DNA from: Thioclava sp. ES.031
GTDB lineage: Bacteria; Pseudomonadota; Alphaproteobacteria; Rhodobacterales; Rhodobacteraceae
Direction: 5' to 3'
Length of the DNA: 64,000 bases
NCBI RefSeq assembly: GCF_002563775.1
Contig: NZ_PDJO01000001.1
Span: 320,001-384,000, forward strand
Shown here: in pieces, positions 50,230 through 61,699 of the stretch
Layout of the letters: each line of letters begins with the position of its first letter
How positions within the stretch are numbered: the first letter of the stretch is position 1
The notes under the pieces: generated by a model
What the model saw: the letters and a program-made list of their open reading frames with translations, nothing else
The model's database searches: none
Told to the model about the DNA's origin: nothing
Translations under genes and position numbers: made by a program

Positions 50230-51675
50230 TCAGCCATGCCAGGCGGCGACGGTTTTCAAGGTGGAGAAGCCGTAGAGCGCCTCGAACCCTTTCTCGCGCC
50301 CGTGTCCGGATTTGCCGACGCCGCCGAAGGGAAGCTCCACGCCGCCGCCCGCGCCGTAATTGTTCAGGAAGACCTGACCCGCACGGAGCCGCCGCGCGAG
50401 CCGCATCGTCCGCCCGCCATTCTCCGACCAGACCGAGGCGACGAGCCCGTATTCTGTGCCATTCGCAATGGCGAGGGCCTCTTCTTCGTCCTCGAAGGGA
50501 ATGACGATCTGCGCCGGGCCGAAGATTTCCTCCTGCGCGAGCCGATGCGCGCCGTGGCCACCGCCGATCAGGGTCGGCGCAACGTAATGACCGCCTGCGG
50601 GGACATCCTCGGCGATCCGGCCTTGGGCCGCGATAGTGAGGTCGGAGGCGAGCGCCAGATACCCCTCGACGATCTCTTTCTGCCGCCCCGAGATCAGCGG
50701 GCCGAGGTCGTGATCGCCAAGCGCGGGCCCCGCCGTCAGGCCGCGATAGCGCGCGGCCATTTTCTCCAGCACCTCGTCATAGCGGCCGCGCTGCACGAGA
50801 ATGCGCGACGAGGCCGAACAGGTCTGCCCGGCATTCTGGATGCCTGCATTCACGAGGAAGGGCAGCGCGCGGTCGAGATCGGCGTCTTCGAAGACGAGCT
50901 GCGGGGACTTGCCGCCAAGTTCCAGCGTGACGGGCACGGCATTCGCCGCGGCGGCGGCCTGAATGTGCTGGCCGACCGCGACCGATCCGGTGAAGGAGAT
51001 ATGCTGGATGCCGGGATGGGCCGAGAGCGCGGCCCCGGCCTCCTCTCCCAGACCCGGAACGATATTAAGTGCACCGGCTGGCATCCCCGCTTCTTGCGCG
51101 ATCCGCCCGAAGGCCAGCGCGGTGAGCGAGGCTTCCTCGGCAGGTTTTACGACCGCCGCGTTGCCCATCGCCAAGGCGGCTGCGACCGAACGCCCGATGA
51201 TCTGCATCGGGTAGTTCCACGGCACGATATGCGCGGTCACGCCATGCGGTTCGCGCAGCGTGTAGGCGGTGTAGCCGTTGAGATAGGGGATCGTCTCGCC
51301 CATCACCTTGTCGGCGGCCCCGCCATAGAATTCGAGATAGCGCGCCAGTGCCGCCACATCGGCACGCGCCTGCGTCAACGGTTTGCCGACATCGAGCGCC
51401 TCGATCACGGCCAGATCCTCGGCATGGGCCAGCACGAGCCCGGACATCTTCAGCAGGAGCCGCCCGCGTTCCGCTGCGCTCAGCTGCCCCCAGTCGCCTG
51501 CAAGCGCCGCCTGTGCGGCCTCGACCGCCGCGTCGATCTCCGGCTTGCCGCCCCGGGCGATCTGCGCCATCTCGCGCCCATCCGAGGGGCATTCCACGGA
51601 AAGGCACGCATCGGGCTTGCGCCAGACGCCTCCGATCAACATCTCCTCGGGATCGAACCAAAGCGGCAAACTCAT
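50230..51675 (-). CDS. Aldehyde dehydrogenase family protein
   Basis: A 481-residue NAD(P)-dependent aldehyde dehydrogenase. VPWNYPMQIIGRSVAAALAMG, ISFTGSVAVG, the catalytic Glu in LELGGKSPQLVFEDADLD and the catalytic Cys in NAGQTCSASSRILVQ are intact. The substrate is not certain; betaine- or aminoaldehyde-type enzymes are similar. AGGAGG lies 8 bases before ATG 51675. Same strand as the SDR and P1 peptidase genes, separated by a repeat. Confidence 0.9.
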   Translation of the reverse strand: MSLPLWFDPEEMLIGGVWRKPDACLSVECPSDGREMAQIARGGKPEIDAAVEAAQAALAGDWGQLSAAERGRLLLKMSGLVLAHAEDLAVIEALDVGKPLTQARADVAALARYLEFYGGAADKVMGETIPYLNGYTAYTLREPHGVTAHIVPWNYPMQIIGRSVAAALAMGNAAVVKPAEEASLTALAFGRIAQEAGMPAGALNIVPGLGEEAGAALSAHPGIQHISFTGSVAVGQHIQAAAAANAVPVTLELGGKSPQLVFEDADLDRALPFLVNAGIQNAGQTCSASSRILVQRGRYDEVLEKMAARYRGLTAGPALGDHDLGPLISGRQKEIVEGYLALASDLTIAAQGRIAEDVPAGGHYVAPTLIGGGHGAHRLAQEEIFGPAQIVIPFEDEEEALAIANGTEYGLVASVWSENGGRTMRLARRLRAGQVFLNNYGAGGGVELPFGGVGKSGHGREKGFEALYGFSTLKTVAAWHG

Positions 51676-51873
51676 GCGCGGCACCTCCTCTTGTCACGCG
51701 ATTTCGCAGCACGCTCGGCGCGCGCGCGCGGAAAATCAAGAGGGCAGGAATCTGCCGGACGCGATCAGATCACATTCATGTGAGTGTGAGTGGAGGGAAC
51801 TTTCCCCTATCTAGCCCCTTAAATGACGGAACCGGGCCGAAGGCCCACCGAAAAAGAGACAGGAAAATTGCAA

Positions 51874-52806
51874 GTGACCGCGAGTTATTCGACGCTCAAA
51901 CGCGCAATCCGCCCGGCCATGCTCTTCGGGCTGGCTGGCATCTTGGCAGCCTGCGCGAGTGCGCCGGAACAGCGCTACGCGCAACCGACCCAGTCGACGA
52001 AGGCCGTGCCCTCCGAATATCAGGCGCGCGAGGATGACGGGAAAACCATCCCGGCGATCAATCCGAAATATCTGGTAGAGCGGAACCGTCGTCAGATCGT
52101 GCCCTATCACGGGCCAGAAGCTGTCGGGACGATCGTCGTCGATCCCTATGCGCGTTTCCTCTATTACATCACCGAGCCGGGCAAGGCAGAGCGCTACGGC
52201 ATCGCGGTGGGCCGCGACGGCAAGACCTTCTCGGGCGATGCCACGATCAAGCGCAAGCAGGAATACCCGAGCTGGACCCCGACCCAGAACATGATCCAGG
52301 AAGATCCCGACCTCTACGGGCCGCTGAAAGACGGTCTGCCGGGCGGTCTGGACAACCCGCTGGGCGCGCGCGCGCTCTATCTCTACCAGGGCAACCGGGA
52401 TACCTATTACCGGATTCACGGCACGATGGATCCGTCCTCGATCGGGCGTGCGACGTCGGCTGGCTGTATCCGCCTGTTCAATCAAGACATCATCGACCTG
52501 TTCTCGAAAGTGCCGAAGGGCACGCCGGTGAAGGTGCGCAGCCGCGCCGAGAGCCTCGAGATGGAAGGCCCGGTCGTGCAGCTGCATTCGGGCTATGTGG
52601 TCTCCGCCTATAATCAGGTGGCGATCAATGAGGACGAGGCCGCGTGGAAAGCGGGCCAGATCCCCGATCAGCAGAAGGTCGAGGAAGAGCAGCATCAGGC
52701 GTCGGTCGCGATGGCCCAAGAGGTCGGCGGCTCGGGCGAGACTGCCAGCTCCACCGTCGATTGCGGCTATTCCGGCACCGGCACCTGCGTCGACACCATC
52801 AACTGA
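51874..52806 (+). CDS. L,D-transpeptidase (YkuD domain) lipoprotein
   Basis: About 310 residues. A lipoprotein signal is seen: AMLFGLAGILAACAS, with the lipobox Cys. The YkuD catalytic domain runs from about GTIVVDPYARFLYYI to IHGTMDPSSIG and the active-site SAGCIRLFNQDIIDLF. It forms 3-3 cross-links or attaches proteins in peptidoglycan. GTG 51874 is chosen because AGGA lies 9 bases upstream. ATG 51823 gives a 17-residue longer form without an SD, and TTG 51868 is also possible. Confidence 0.85.
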   Translation: MTASYSTLKRAIRPAMLFGLAGILAACASAPEQRYAQPTQSTKAVPSEYQAREDDGKTIPAINPKYLVERNRRQIVPYHGPEAVGTIVVDPYARFLYYITEPGKAERYGIAVGRDGKTFSGDATIKRKQEYPSWTPTQNMIQEDPDLYGPLKDGLPGGLDNPLGARALYLYQGNRDTYYRIHGTMDPSSIGRATSAGCIRLFNQDIIDLFSKVPKGTPVKVRSRAESLEMEGPVVQLHSGYVVSAYNQVAINEDEAAWKAGQIPDQQKVEEEQHQASVAMAQEVGGSGETASSTVDCGYSGTGTCVDTIN

Positions 52807-52832
52807 TCGAGCCGATTTTCGAGATGATACTC

Positions 52833-52862
52833 ACGGCGCGGGGGCAACCTCGCGCCGTTTTT
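52833..52862 (+). terminator. Terminator of the L,D-transpeptidase gene
   Basis: ACGGCGCG (52833-52840) pairs with CGCGCCGT (52851-52858), followed by ttttt. It lies 26 bp after the stop. Confidence 0.85.
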
Positions 52863-52998
52863 CGTGCGCCGCGGCCCTTCCAGAACCGCGCCAAATCGCG
52901 CGATACGCGCCCCGATGCCGCAGCGTTTGCGCGTTCACGTCTTTCCTTGCGGGCCGGGTGACGCTAGGACTCGCGCGCAAGCAGATCAGGAGGATGCC

Positions 52999-53823
52999 AT
53001 GAGCGTCACCGGAACCACGCGGCAGAAAATGCCCGCAGATATTCTCGCGATGAAGGGCGGCGCGCCGATCGTTTGCCTGACCGCCTACACCACGCCGATT
53101 GCGAAGCTGGTCGACAGCCATTGCGATCTCGTGCTGGTCGGCGACTCGGTGGGCATGGTGCTCCACGGGCTGCCTTCGACGCTGGGCGTGACGATGGAGA
53201 TGATGATCCTCCACGGTCAAGCGGTCGCACGCGGCCTGTCGAATGCGCTGATGGTGATCGACATGCCGTTCGGGTCGTATGAGGAAAGCCCGGCGCAGGC
53301 GCTCCGCAACGCCTCGCGCCTGATGGCCGAGACCGGCGCGGGGGCGGTGAAGCTCGAAGGCGGGGCGCATATGGCCGAGACCATCGCCTTTCTGACCGCG
53401 CGCGGTATCCCGGTGCAGGCCCATATCGGGCTGACCCCGCAATCGGTGAACACGCTGGGCGGCTACAAGGTGCAGGGCCGCGGCGACAGCCGGGCGCGTC
53501 TGGTCAAGGATGCGAAGGCGGTTGCCGACGCAGGCGCCTTCTCGGTGGTGCTGGAGAAAGTGCCGCAGGGGCTGGCCGATGAGATCACCGCGATGGTCGC
53601 TATCCCCACCGTCGGCATCGGCGCGGGCGCGGGCTGCGACGGGCAGGTGCTGGTGGTCGATGACATGCTGGGCCTCTTCACCGATTTCAAACCGAAATTC
53701 GTCAAGCGTTTCGGCCAGCTTGGCCAGAAAGCCGAAGCCGCCGTCGCCGATTACGCAGCCGAGGTGCGCGACCGCAGCTTCCCGGCAGCCGAGCATAGCT
53801 TCGCCGATGAGGTGAAGAAATGA
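52999..53823 (+). CDS. panB: 3-methyl-2-oxobutanoate hydroxymethyltransferase
   Basis: A 274-residue enzyme that makes ketopantoate from 2-oxoisovalerate and methylene-THF, the first step to pantothenate. [14 protein letters not shown] binds Mg2+, then [19 protein letters not shown] and the diagnostic [24 protein letters not shown] is 7 bases before the ATG. The stop overlaps panC (ATGA). Confidence 0.96.
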   Translation: MSVTGTTRQKMPADILAMKGGAPIVCLTAYTTPIAKLVDSHCDLVLVGDSVGMVLHGLPSTLGVTMEMMILHGQAVARGLSNALMVIDMPFGSYEESPAQALRNASRLMAETGAGAVKLEGGAHMAETIAFLTARGIPVQAHIGLTPQSVNTLGGYKVQGRGDSRARLVKDAKAVADAGAFSVVLEKVPQGLADEITAMVAIPTVGIGAGAGCDGQVLVVDDMLGLFTDFKPKFVKRFGQLGQKAEAAVADYAAEVRDRSFPAAEHSFADEVKK

Positions 53824-54659
53824 CGCAGGTGATCCGCAAGGCCGCTGAACTGCGCGACAAGGTGGCGGCGTGGAAACGCTCGGGGATGCTGGTCGGCGTG
53901 GTGCCGACGATGGGCGCGCTGCATGACGGCCACCTCAGCCTCGCCCGCGCCGCGCGCAAGCAATCGGACCGCGTGATCGTGACGGTCTTCGTGAACCCGA
54001 TGCAGTTCAACAACGCCTCGGATCTCGATAAATACCCGCGCGACGAGGCACAGGATCTGGCGCTTCTGGAAGCGGAAGGGGTCGATGTGCTCTTCGCGCC
54101 GGGCGTGGACGAGGTCTATCCCGACGGGTTCGCGACCACCGTGTCCGTCGCGGGCATCACCGAGCCGCTGGAAGGCGCGTTCCGGCCCGGCCATTTCGAC
54201 GGCGTGGCGACGGTCTGCTCGAAGCTCTTCGGCATGACGCAGGCAGGGCGCGCGTTCTTCGGTGAGAAGGACTGGCAGCAACTGCAGGTCGTCCAACAGC
54301 TCACCCGCGATCTCAACATGCCGATCCGCATCATCGGCTGCCCGACCATCCGCGAAGAGGACGGGCTGGCGATGTCCTCGCGCAATGTGCGGTTGACGGC
54401 TGAGGAACGCGAATTGGCGCCGCGCCTGCATACGGTGATGCAGGAAGCGGCCGCGAAGATCCGCGACGGCGTGCCGGTCGAAGGTGCGCTCAACGATGCG
54501 AAAGCCGAGCTGAAAGACGCGGGCTTCGGGGCGCTCGATTATCTCGAACTGCGCACGGTCGACGGGCTGAAACCCGCGAAGGACCTGTCGCAACCGGCGC
54601 GGATGCTGGCTGCGATCTGGCTGGGCGATGTGCGCCTGATCGACAACATCGCGGTCTGA
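53820..54659 (+). CDS. panC: Pantothenate synthetase
   Basis: A 279-residue ligase joining pantoate and beta-alanine with [21 protein letters not shown] holds the HIGH-like motif. [30 protein letters not shown] and the SSRNVRL motif (KMSKS-like) are all present. Coupled to panB by a 4-base overlap. No panD or panE is in view. Confidence 0.96.
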   Translation: MTQVIRKAAELRDKVAAWKRSGMLVGVVPTMGALHDGHLSLARAARKQSDRVIVTVFVNPMQFNNASDLDKYPRDEAQDLALLEAEGVDVLFAPGVDEVYPDGFATTVSVAGITEPLEGAFRPGHFDGVATVCSKLFGMTQAGRAFFGEKDWQQLQVVQQLTRDLNMPIRIIGCPTIREEDGLAMSSRNVRLTAEERELAPRLHTVMQEAAAKIRDGVPVEGALNDAKAELKDAGFGALDYLELRTVDGLKPAKDLSQPARMLAAIWLGDVRLIDNIAV

Positions 54660-54665
54660 TATCTC

Positions 54666-54797
54666 GAGGGGGCGCTGCCCCCGCGGCTCCGCCGCCCCCC
54701 GGGATAATTGGGCAAGCCCGAAGACGGAAATGATCCTGCTTCGCCTTGGTTGAAATATCCCGGGGTGAGGCGCGGCCCGCGCCGAGGGGCAGCGCCC
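54666..54797. repeat. Dispersed intergenic repeat, copy 7 (split form)
   Basis: A GGGGGC-gct-GCCCCC hairpin near 54668 follows the panC stop. After about 55 bp a second part gives cgccttggttgaaatatccc, ggggtgagg and GGGGC-agc-GCCCC. The last bases abut the stop codon of the deacylase gene. It fills the gap between convergent genes. Confidence 0.8.
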
Positions 54798-56078
54798 CTA
54801 AGACCCCAGCAGTTCCGCCAGAACCAGCGCCATGACCTTCGCGCTGTCGGCCATATCCTCGATCCCGACCCATTCGTCGGGCTGATGGGCGAGCTCCAGT
54901 AGCCCCGGGCCGTAGGCGATGCAATTCTGCAGCCGCCCGATCCGGTCGATATGCTTCTGATCATAGGTGCCGGGCGAGACGACGTAAGCCGCCTCGCGGC
55001 CCAGCACGGCCTCGATCGCGGCGGCGGTGGAACGCACGATCGGCGCGCCCTTGTCGGTCATCGTGGGCTGCACCTCGAACAGGTCGCGGATTTCATAGCG
55101 GAAGCTGGGACGCTGGGCTTTCACGCGCTCCATCAGGTCGGTGATTTCGGCCTTCACCTCCGTGAGATCTTCCTCGATCAAAAAGCGGCGGTCGATCACG
55201 ATGCGGCAGCGATCGGCGACGCAGGGCGTGGGCAGGCCGGTGTAATCGGCGCCCTCTTCCGGCGCGCCGCCATGGATCGAATTGACGTTCAGCGTCGAGG
55301 CCCGCGCGCCTTCGGGGATCACGGGCATCTCGGTCTGCTTGCCCAGAAGGAGCGGGTAGAGCGTCTCCTCCATCTCGCTCAGAACGGCGCTCATATGGCG
55401 GATCGCGCTGTCGCCCAGAAACGGCATCGAGCCATGCGCGATCCGGCCATGGGTCTCGATCTCGGCCCACCAGACGCCGCGATGGCCGAGGCAGATCTGG
55501 TCCTTGTGCAGCGGCTCGGGGATGATGACATGCTGCACGCGGGCGGGATCGAAGCGGCCCTGCTCGGCGAGATAGGCCACACCGCCATAGCCGCCCGATT
55601 CCTCGTCGGCGGTCGCGGAAATCTCGATGCTGCCCGCGAAATCGGGACAGATGGCGAGGAAGGCCTCCGCCGCGATCACCGAGGCCGCCAGCCCGCCCTT
55701 CATGTCACAGGAACCGCGCCCGTAGATGCGGTCTCCGTCGATCTCGGCTGCGAACGGATCGCGGGTCCAGCCATGGCCGATCTCGACCACGTCGTGATGC
55801 GAGTTGAAATGCACGCAGTCGCCCGGGCGCGCGCCCTCGATGCGGGCGACGAGGTTCCAGCGTGGATAGGTCTCGCTGTCGCCGGGCGCGCCATGGGCGC
55901 GGATCAGCTCGGTCGTGAAGCCGCGCTCGGAGAGATAGGCGGCGAGGAAGTCGCATATTTCGCGGTAATTGCGCCCCGGCGGGTTCAGTGTCGGGATGCT
56001 GATCAGTGCCTGCGTCAGCGCGATCAGTTCGTCGCGGCGCGCGTCGATGGCGGATTTCAGGCGGGTGGCGAGGTCCAT
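54798..56078 (-). CDS. M20 family deacylase (ArgE/DapE type)
   Basis: A 426-residue metallopeptidase-fold deacylase. Metal ligands are in HFNSHHDVVEIG, GRGSCDMKGG and ADEESGGYGG, and GHRGVWWAEIETHGRIAHGS leads into the dimer domain. It resembles enzymes annotated as acetylornithine deacetylase or succinyl-diaminopimelate desuccinylase. The precise substrate is unknown. The start at 56078 gives the expected N-terminus; upstream frame is not conserved-looking. It is not an obvious allantoate amidohydrolase. Confidence 0.85.
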   Translation of the reverse strand: MDLATRLKSAIDARRDELIALTQALISIPTLNPPGRNYREICDFLAAYLSERGFTTELIRAHGAPGDSETYPRWNLVARIEGARPGDCVHFNSHHDVVEIGHGWTRDPFAAEIDGDRIYGRGSCDMKGGLAASVIAAEAFLAICPDFAGSIEISATADEESGGYGGVAYLAEQGRFDPARVQHVIIPEPLHKDQICLGHRGVWWAEIETHGRIAHGSMPFLGDSAIRHMSAVLSEMEETLYPLLLGKQTEMPVIPEGARASTLNVNSIHGGAPEEGADYTGLPTPCVADRCRIVIDRRFLIEEDLTEVKAEITDLMERVKAQRPSFRYEIRDLFEVQPTMTDKGAPIVRSTAAAIEAVLGREAAYVVSPGTYDQKHIDRIGRLQNCIAYGPGLLELAHQPDEWVGIEDMADSAKVMALVLAELLGS

Positions 56079-56193
56079 ACCCAAGGCTAGCGCCGGGCGC
56101 CGCCGCGGGCCAAGCGAAAACGCAAGGACTGAAAACACATGGCTTTTACCGCCCCCGCGCGCTATTGCGGTGCAAATTCCTACGGAGGGACGG

Positions 56194-56502
56194 ATGAACC
56201 TGTTCTTGGCCTTCGCGCTCGTGCTTTGCATTGCGGTCGGAGGGTGGCTGTCGAAATACGACTGGGCGAAGCTTTTGGCGCTGGTGCCTGTCGCGATGAT
56301 CGTGCCCGCTTTCTACATGACCGGCACCGCCTGCGGTGCGGGCTTCGTGCTGCATTTCTTCTCCGACACGGCGAGCTGCTCGAACGGCTACGTGCCGCGC
56401 CAGATGTTCGCCGCGACCTATGTGCTCGCGCTGATCCCGGTCGCGGCTTCGGCCATCGTGATCAAGCTGATCCGGATCGGAATGGCGCGCCGGAAGGGCT
56501 GA
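56194..56502 (+). CDS. Small three-helix membrane protein, unknown function
   Basis: A 102-residue protein with three hydrophobic segments (LFLAFALVLCIAVGGWL, LLALVPVAMIVPAFYMTG, and ATYVLALIPVAASAIVIKLI). Two Cys lie in the extracytoplasmic loop (GTACGAG and ASCSNG), possibly a disulfide. TACGGAGGG is upstream of the ATG. No family is recognised. Confidence 0.7.
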   Translation: MNLFLAFALVLCIAVGGWLSKYDWAKLLALVPVAMIVPAFYMTGTACGAGFVLHFFSDTASCSNGYVPRQMFAATYVLALIPVAASAIVIKLIRIGMARRKG

Positions 56503-56563
56503 TCTGGTCAACCGCGCCGCCGCAGCCTAGGCTTGCGACAGCGAGGGGCAAGGAGGGCGCGCG

Positions 56564-56842
56564 ATGCTGGCCTTGATTCGACTGGGGATCTTCGGGCTGA
56601 TCGTGCTGACGATCCTGTTCTGGCTGGTGCGTCTCTATGCCCGGTCGGTCCGGCGCGAGGCGCTGGAAGAGGATTGGAACGAGGCCGCCGCCGAAGGCCG
56701 GGCCGAGACCACGCGCGATACCTTCGTCGAGGCCGGGATGCGGGACTATGAGAAGAGCCTTCTGCGCAAGCTGATCTGGCTGGTCTATGTCCTGCCGATC
56801 GTCGTGGTGGGGCTCATTATCTATCTGATGAATTACAGGTGA
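56564..56842 (+). CDS. Small two-helix membrane protein, unknown function
   Basis: A 92-residue protein with an N-terminal helix (LGIFGLIVLTILFWLVRL), a charged cytoplasmic segment (EEDWNEAAAEGRAETTRDTF), and a C-terminal helix. AAGGAGGG precedes the ATG. It ends 7 bp before the DUF1523 gene, so the two are co-transcribed and perhaps partners. Confidence 0.75.
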   Translation: MLALIRLGIFGLIVLTILFWLVRLYARSVRREALEEDWNEAAAEGRAETTRDTFVEAGMRDYEKSLLRKLIWLVYVLPIVVVGLIIYLMNYR

Positions 56843-56849
56843 GAATCCG

Positions 56850-57473
56850 ATGCGTTACGTGAAATGGGGCTTCTGGCTGGTCGTGATCGGCTTCGTCGCG
56901 GTGTTCCTGCATTACAACCTGCCGCGTCATGACATCGTGCGGATCGTCGGCACCGAGGTGCGCCGCGTCGATTTCGGCGAGAACTCGATCTTCTGGGCCG
57001 CGCCCGACGTCGGCACTGCGACCGCGACCAGCCGCGACGTGCGCTTCATCAACTCGGTGCGTCCCAACGGCAAGACGCTGGTCTTCCGCAACGAGGATAC
57101 CGGCTGGGGCTGGCCGCCTTATTTCAAGCTCGACAGTTCGGACCTGCAGGCGCAGGCGGAGTCGCTGATCTCGACCTCGGCCGATCCGATCTGGGTGTCG
57201 GTGACGCGCTATGGCTGGCGCTCGCGCTGGCTGACGATCTATCCCAATGCGGTCGGGCTGAAGGTCGTGCCGGGGCCCGATACGCGGATCATTCCCTGGG
57301 GCAGCATCATCATCCTGACGCTGCTGGTCATCGTCTTGCTGACAATTCGGGCGATGTGGCGGCAGTTCCGCCAACGCTCGATCGATCCGCTATTCGAGGA
57401 TGCGAGCGAGGCCTGGGACGATGCCGAGGAAGGCGCGAAGGGCTGGTTCGACCGCTTCATCGGGCGCAAGTGA
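56850..57473 (+). CDS. DUF1523 family membrane protein
   Basis: A 207-residue protein of a family common in Rhodobacterales. An N-terminal helix (WGFWLVVIGFVAVFLHY) leads to a periplasmic domain with HDIVRIVGTEVRRVD, RFINSVRPNGKTLVFRNEDT and WVSVTRYGWRSRWLTIYPN. A second helix (SIIILTLLVIVLLTI) and an acidic tail follow. Function unknown. Confidence 0.82.
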   Translation: MRYVKWGFWLVVIGFVAVFLHYNLPRHDIVRIVGTEVRRVDFGENSIFWAAPDVGTATATSRDVRFINSVRPNGKTLVFRNEDTGWGWPPYFKLDSSDLQAQAESLISTSADPIWVSVTRYGWRSRWLTIYPNAVGLKVVPGPDTRIIPWGSIIILTLLVIVLLTIRAMWRQFRQRSIDPLFEDASEAWDDAEEGAKGWFDRFIGRK

Positions 57474-57528
57474 GACGCGGGTGCAGGGCCGCCAGGCCGC
57501 GCCCGACTCAGACCGACGCTTAAACGCA

Positions 57529-57557
57529 AAAGCCCCGCCACAGAGTGACGGGGCTTT
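57529..57557. terminator. Bidirectional terminator between DUF1523 gene and grxD
   Basis: AAAGCCCCG (57529-57537) pairs with CGGGGCTTT (57549-57557). It lies between convergent genes and has A and T flanks. Confidence 0.85.
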
Positions 57558-57578
57558 CGGTTAAACCTTGATCTGCGC

Positions 57579-57938
57579 TTAGGCGTTGGCGGCGCGGATC
57601 TGCTCGGCGGCGTCCTTGTTGAAGCTCACGCCTTTGGTCTCGAACAGCTGATCCAGCTCGCCCGAGAGGGTCATCTCGGTGATGATGTCGCAGCCGCCGA
57701 CGAACTCGCCTTTGACGTAGAGCTGCGGGATGGTCGGCCAGTCCGAATAGTCCTTGATGCCCTGACGGATATCCTGATCCGCGAGCACGTTGACGTCCTT
57801 GTAGGTCACGCCCATGAAGTTGAGCACGCCCGCGACGCGGCTCGAAAACCCGCATTGCGGCATGTCCTTGGTGCCCTTCATGAAGAGAACGACGTCATTC
57901 TCAGAGATTTGCTGGGCGATTTGGTCTTGCGCGTTCAT
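57579..57938 (-). CDS. grxD: Monothiol glutaredoxin GrxD
   Basis: A 119-residue monothiol glutaredoxin. [17 protein letters not shown] carries the CGFS motif (Cys 29) that, with glutathione, holds a 2Fe-2S cluster. [19 protein letters not shown] is typical. It acts in iron-sulfur cluster transfer and partners with BolA. The bolA gene lies 42 bp upstream on the same strand. Confidence 0.96.
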   Translation of the reverse strand: MNAQDQIAQQISENDVVLFMKGTKDMPQCGFSSRVAGVLNFMGVTYKDVNVLADQDIRQGIKDYSDWPTIPQLYVKGEFVGGCDIITEMTLSGELDQLFETKGVSFNKDAAEQIRAANA

Positions 57939-57980
57939 CGCTAAATCCTTTCTCCGTCCCGCTTGGAGACGTGTGTGAAA

Positions 57981-58223
57981 TCACTCGGGCGCTTTGGTGG
58001 TCAAAGCGAGCGCATGCAGCACCCCGTTCGGCCCGTCCATCGCCCCTTTGAGCGCGGCATAGACCGCGCGCTGTTGCTGGACGCGGTTCTTGCCGCGGAA
58101 GCTCTCGTCGATGACCTCCGCTGCCCAATGATTCCCGTCCCCGGCGAGATCGGTGATCGTGATCTTGGCATCGGGGAATTCGGCCCGGATCAGGGCTTCG
58201 ATGTCATGGGCTTCCATTGCCAT
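57981..58223 (-). CDS. bolA: BolA family protein
   Basis: An 80-residue BolA fold protein. ITDLAGDGNHWAAEVIDESF and the conserved His in GVLHALAL are present; that His helps ligate the cluster shared with GrxD. GAGGAG is upstream of ATG 58223; an ATG two codons later is an alternative. Probably an operon with grxD. Confidence 0.93.
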   Translation of the reverse strand: MAMEAHDIEALIRAEFPDAKITITDLAGDGNHWAAEVIDESFRGKNRVQQQRAVYAALKGAMDGPNGVLHALALTTKAPE

Positions 58224-58301
58224 AAATAGGGCTCCTCGTCCTTTGCCGCAAACTTAAGTGGCGCGGCGGCTGGCTGCAAGGGGATGCGCGGGGGCGCGGA
58301 C

Positions 58302-59369
58302 CTATGCGGTGGCCGCTGGCGGGTGCAATCGCGACAGGAAGAACATGAGCGTCGCGATGACCACACTGCCGATGAACATCGCGGCGGCTCCGGCGGCCGT
58401 CACGGGCAGGGAATGGCCCGGCGCGCCGATCTCTCCGGCGAGCAGGAAGCACATGTTGATGTCGATCCCCATCAACGTGGTGCGGGGATGGGCGCGCAGC
58501 AGCGCACCGCCCGCGATGAAGGCGAAGGCGAGGATCAGAAGCTCGGTCTGATCGCCGCCCGACAGATGCGTGAGCCCGCGATAGGTGACGGCGGCGAGCA
58601 CGCCAAGCGCGACACCGGGAATGAGGAAGCGCACGGCGGGGCGCGGATTCGGCATGGAGCCCAGAACCGAGGAGAAGACGATCACGGAAAGCGCGGCGGC
58701 CGTCGCGGCGGGGTGGGTGAAATGGGCGTCGATCAGCGTGGCCCCGCCGGTGAGCACCGCCACCGCCGCCATGCGCAGCCAAAGCTGCTGGGCGAAATGC
58801 GGGTTCGGGCGCGGCGGCATCGGCGCGCGACGGGCCGGCGTGAAGAGCCAGTTCACCGCCGTCACCGAGATGACGCCCAGAAGGGTGCAGGCGACCCGGT
58901 CGAGCGCGAGCGGGATCGCATCCGCGCCCATCCCCAGCGCGGGTATCACCACCACGCCGATCGTGATCGCCATCAGCGTGAAGCCATAGGCCCAATGCGT
59001 TCCGATCCGGTAGGCGATGCCGACACCCACGGCGGCGGTCAGTGCCACGGTTAGCGCGATTCCCGGCACGGGCAGCCAAGTCAGAGCGGCGATCCCGATG
59101 CCGGCGCCGACCAAGGTGCCTGCGACCCGCAGCACCGCGCGCAGGGCCATGTCTTCGCGATGGGGTTGGATCACCACCCAGATCGGCATCGCCGCCCAAT
59201 AGATATTGGTCAGGCCCAGTAACCGGGCGGCAGTCAGGGCGAGCGTCGCGGCGAGGAACAGCCGGGCGGCATAGGCGAGCGTGGAACTTGTCAAAGCGGG
59301 AACCTGAAATCGGTGGATCGCCGCGACATTAGCTTGTGCGCGGGCGGTCAGGAACCGCCCGGCGCGCAT
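58302..59369 (-). CDS. FUSC family (fusaric acid resistance-like) membrane protein
   Basis: About 355 residues with around ten membrane helices in two repeats. YAARLFLAATLALTAARLLG and WAAMPIWVVIQPHREDMALR then RVAGTLVGAGIG are typical of the FUSC/YccS aromatic-efflux group. It lacks a long soluble domain. The start is uncertain; the upper frame start is used, and a TTG about 27 codons in, before TSSTLAYAAR, is possible. Confidence 0.75.
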   Translation of the reverse strand: MRAGRFLTARAQANVAAIHRFQVPALTSSTLAYAARLFLAATLALTAARLLGLTNIYWAAMPIWVVIQPHREDMALRAVLRVAGTLVGAGIGIAALTWLPVPGIALTVALTAAVGVGIAYRIGTHWAYGFTLMAITIGVVVIPALGMGADAIPLALDRVACTLLGVISVTAVNWLFTPARRAPMPPRPNPHFAQQLWLRMAAVAVLTGGATLIDAHFTHPAATAAALSVIVFSSVLGSMPNPRPAVRFLIPGVALGVLAAVTYRGLTHLSGGDQTELLILAFAFIAGGALLRAHPRTTLMGIDINMCFLLAGEIGAPGHSLPVTAAGAAAMFIGSVVIATLMFFLSRLHPPAATA

Positions 59370-59395
59370 GTCCGCTCTGCGTCAGGTCACAGAAC

Positions 59396-61558
<2,163 letters not shown>

Positions 61559-61635
61559 GAGGATCCTCCGGCATCGGCTTCGCCGCCCCTATTAGGCGAA
61601 TATGCGCAGGGGGAAAAGAGAGGCCGGACGTTGCG

Positions 61636-61669
61636 GAAAGAAAAAACGCGAGGCCCGAAGGCCCCGCGT
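61636..61669 (-). terminator. Intrinsic terminator of the exported repeat protein gene
   Basis: ACGCG-a-GGCC (61646-61655) pairs with GGCC-c-CGCGT (61660-61669) around a cgaa loop. On the minus strand a run of six T and more follows (ttttttcttt). It lies about 30 bp after the stop of the gene at 61700. Confidence 0.9.
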
Positions 61670-61699
61670 CGAAAAAGCACGTATCAAGTGCAGCCCGGA

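Noticed and set aside
49699..51783. 694-codon plus-strand frame opposite the SDR and aldehyde dehydrogenase genes
   Set aside because: It runs through a dispersed repeat and two clear minus-strand genes; not a gene.
54798..56078. M20 deacylase as the missing allantoate amidohydrolase
   Set aside because: It matches the ArgE/DapE pattern and is 40 kb from the ureide genes, so I did not assign it.
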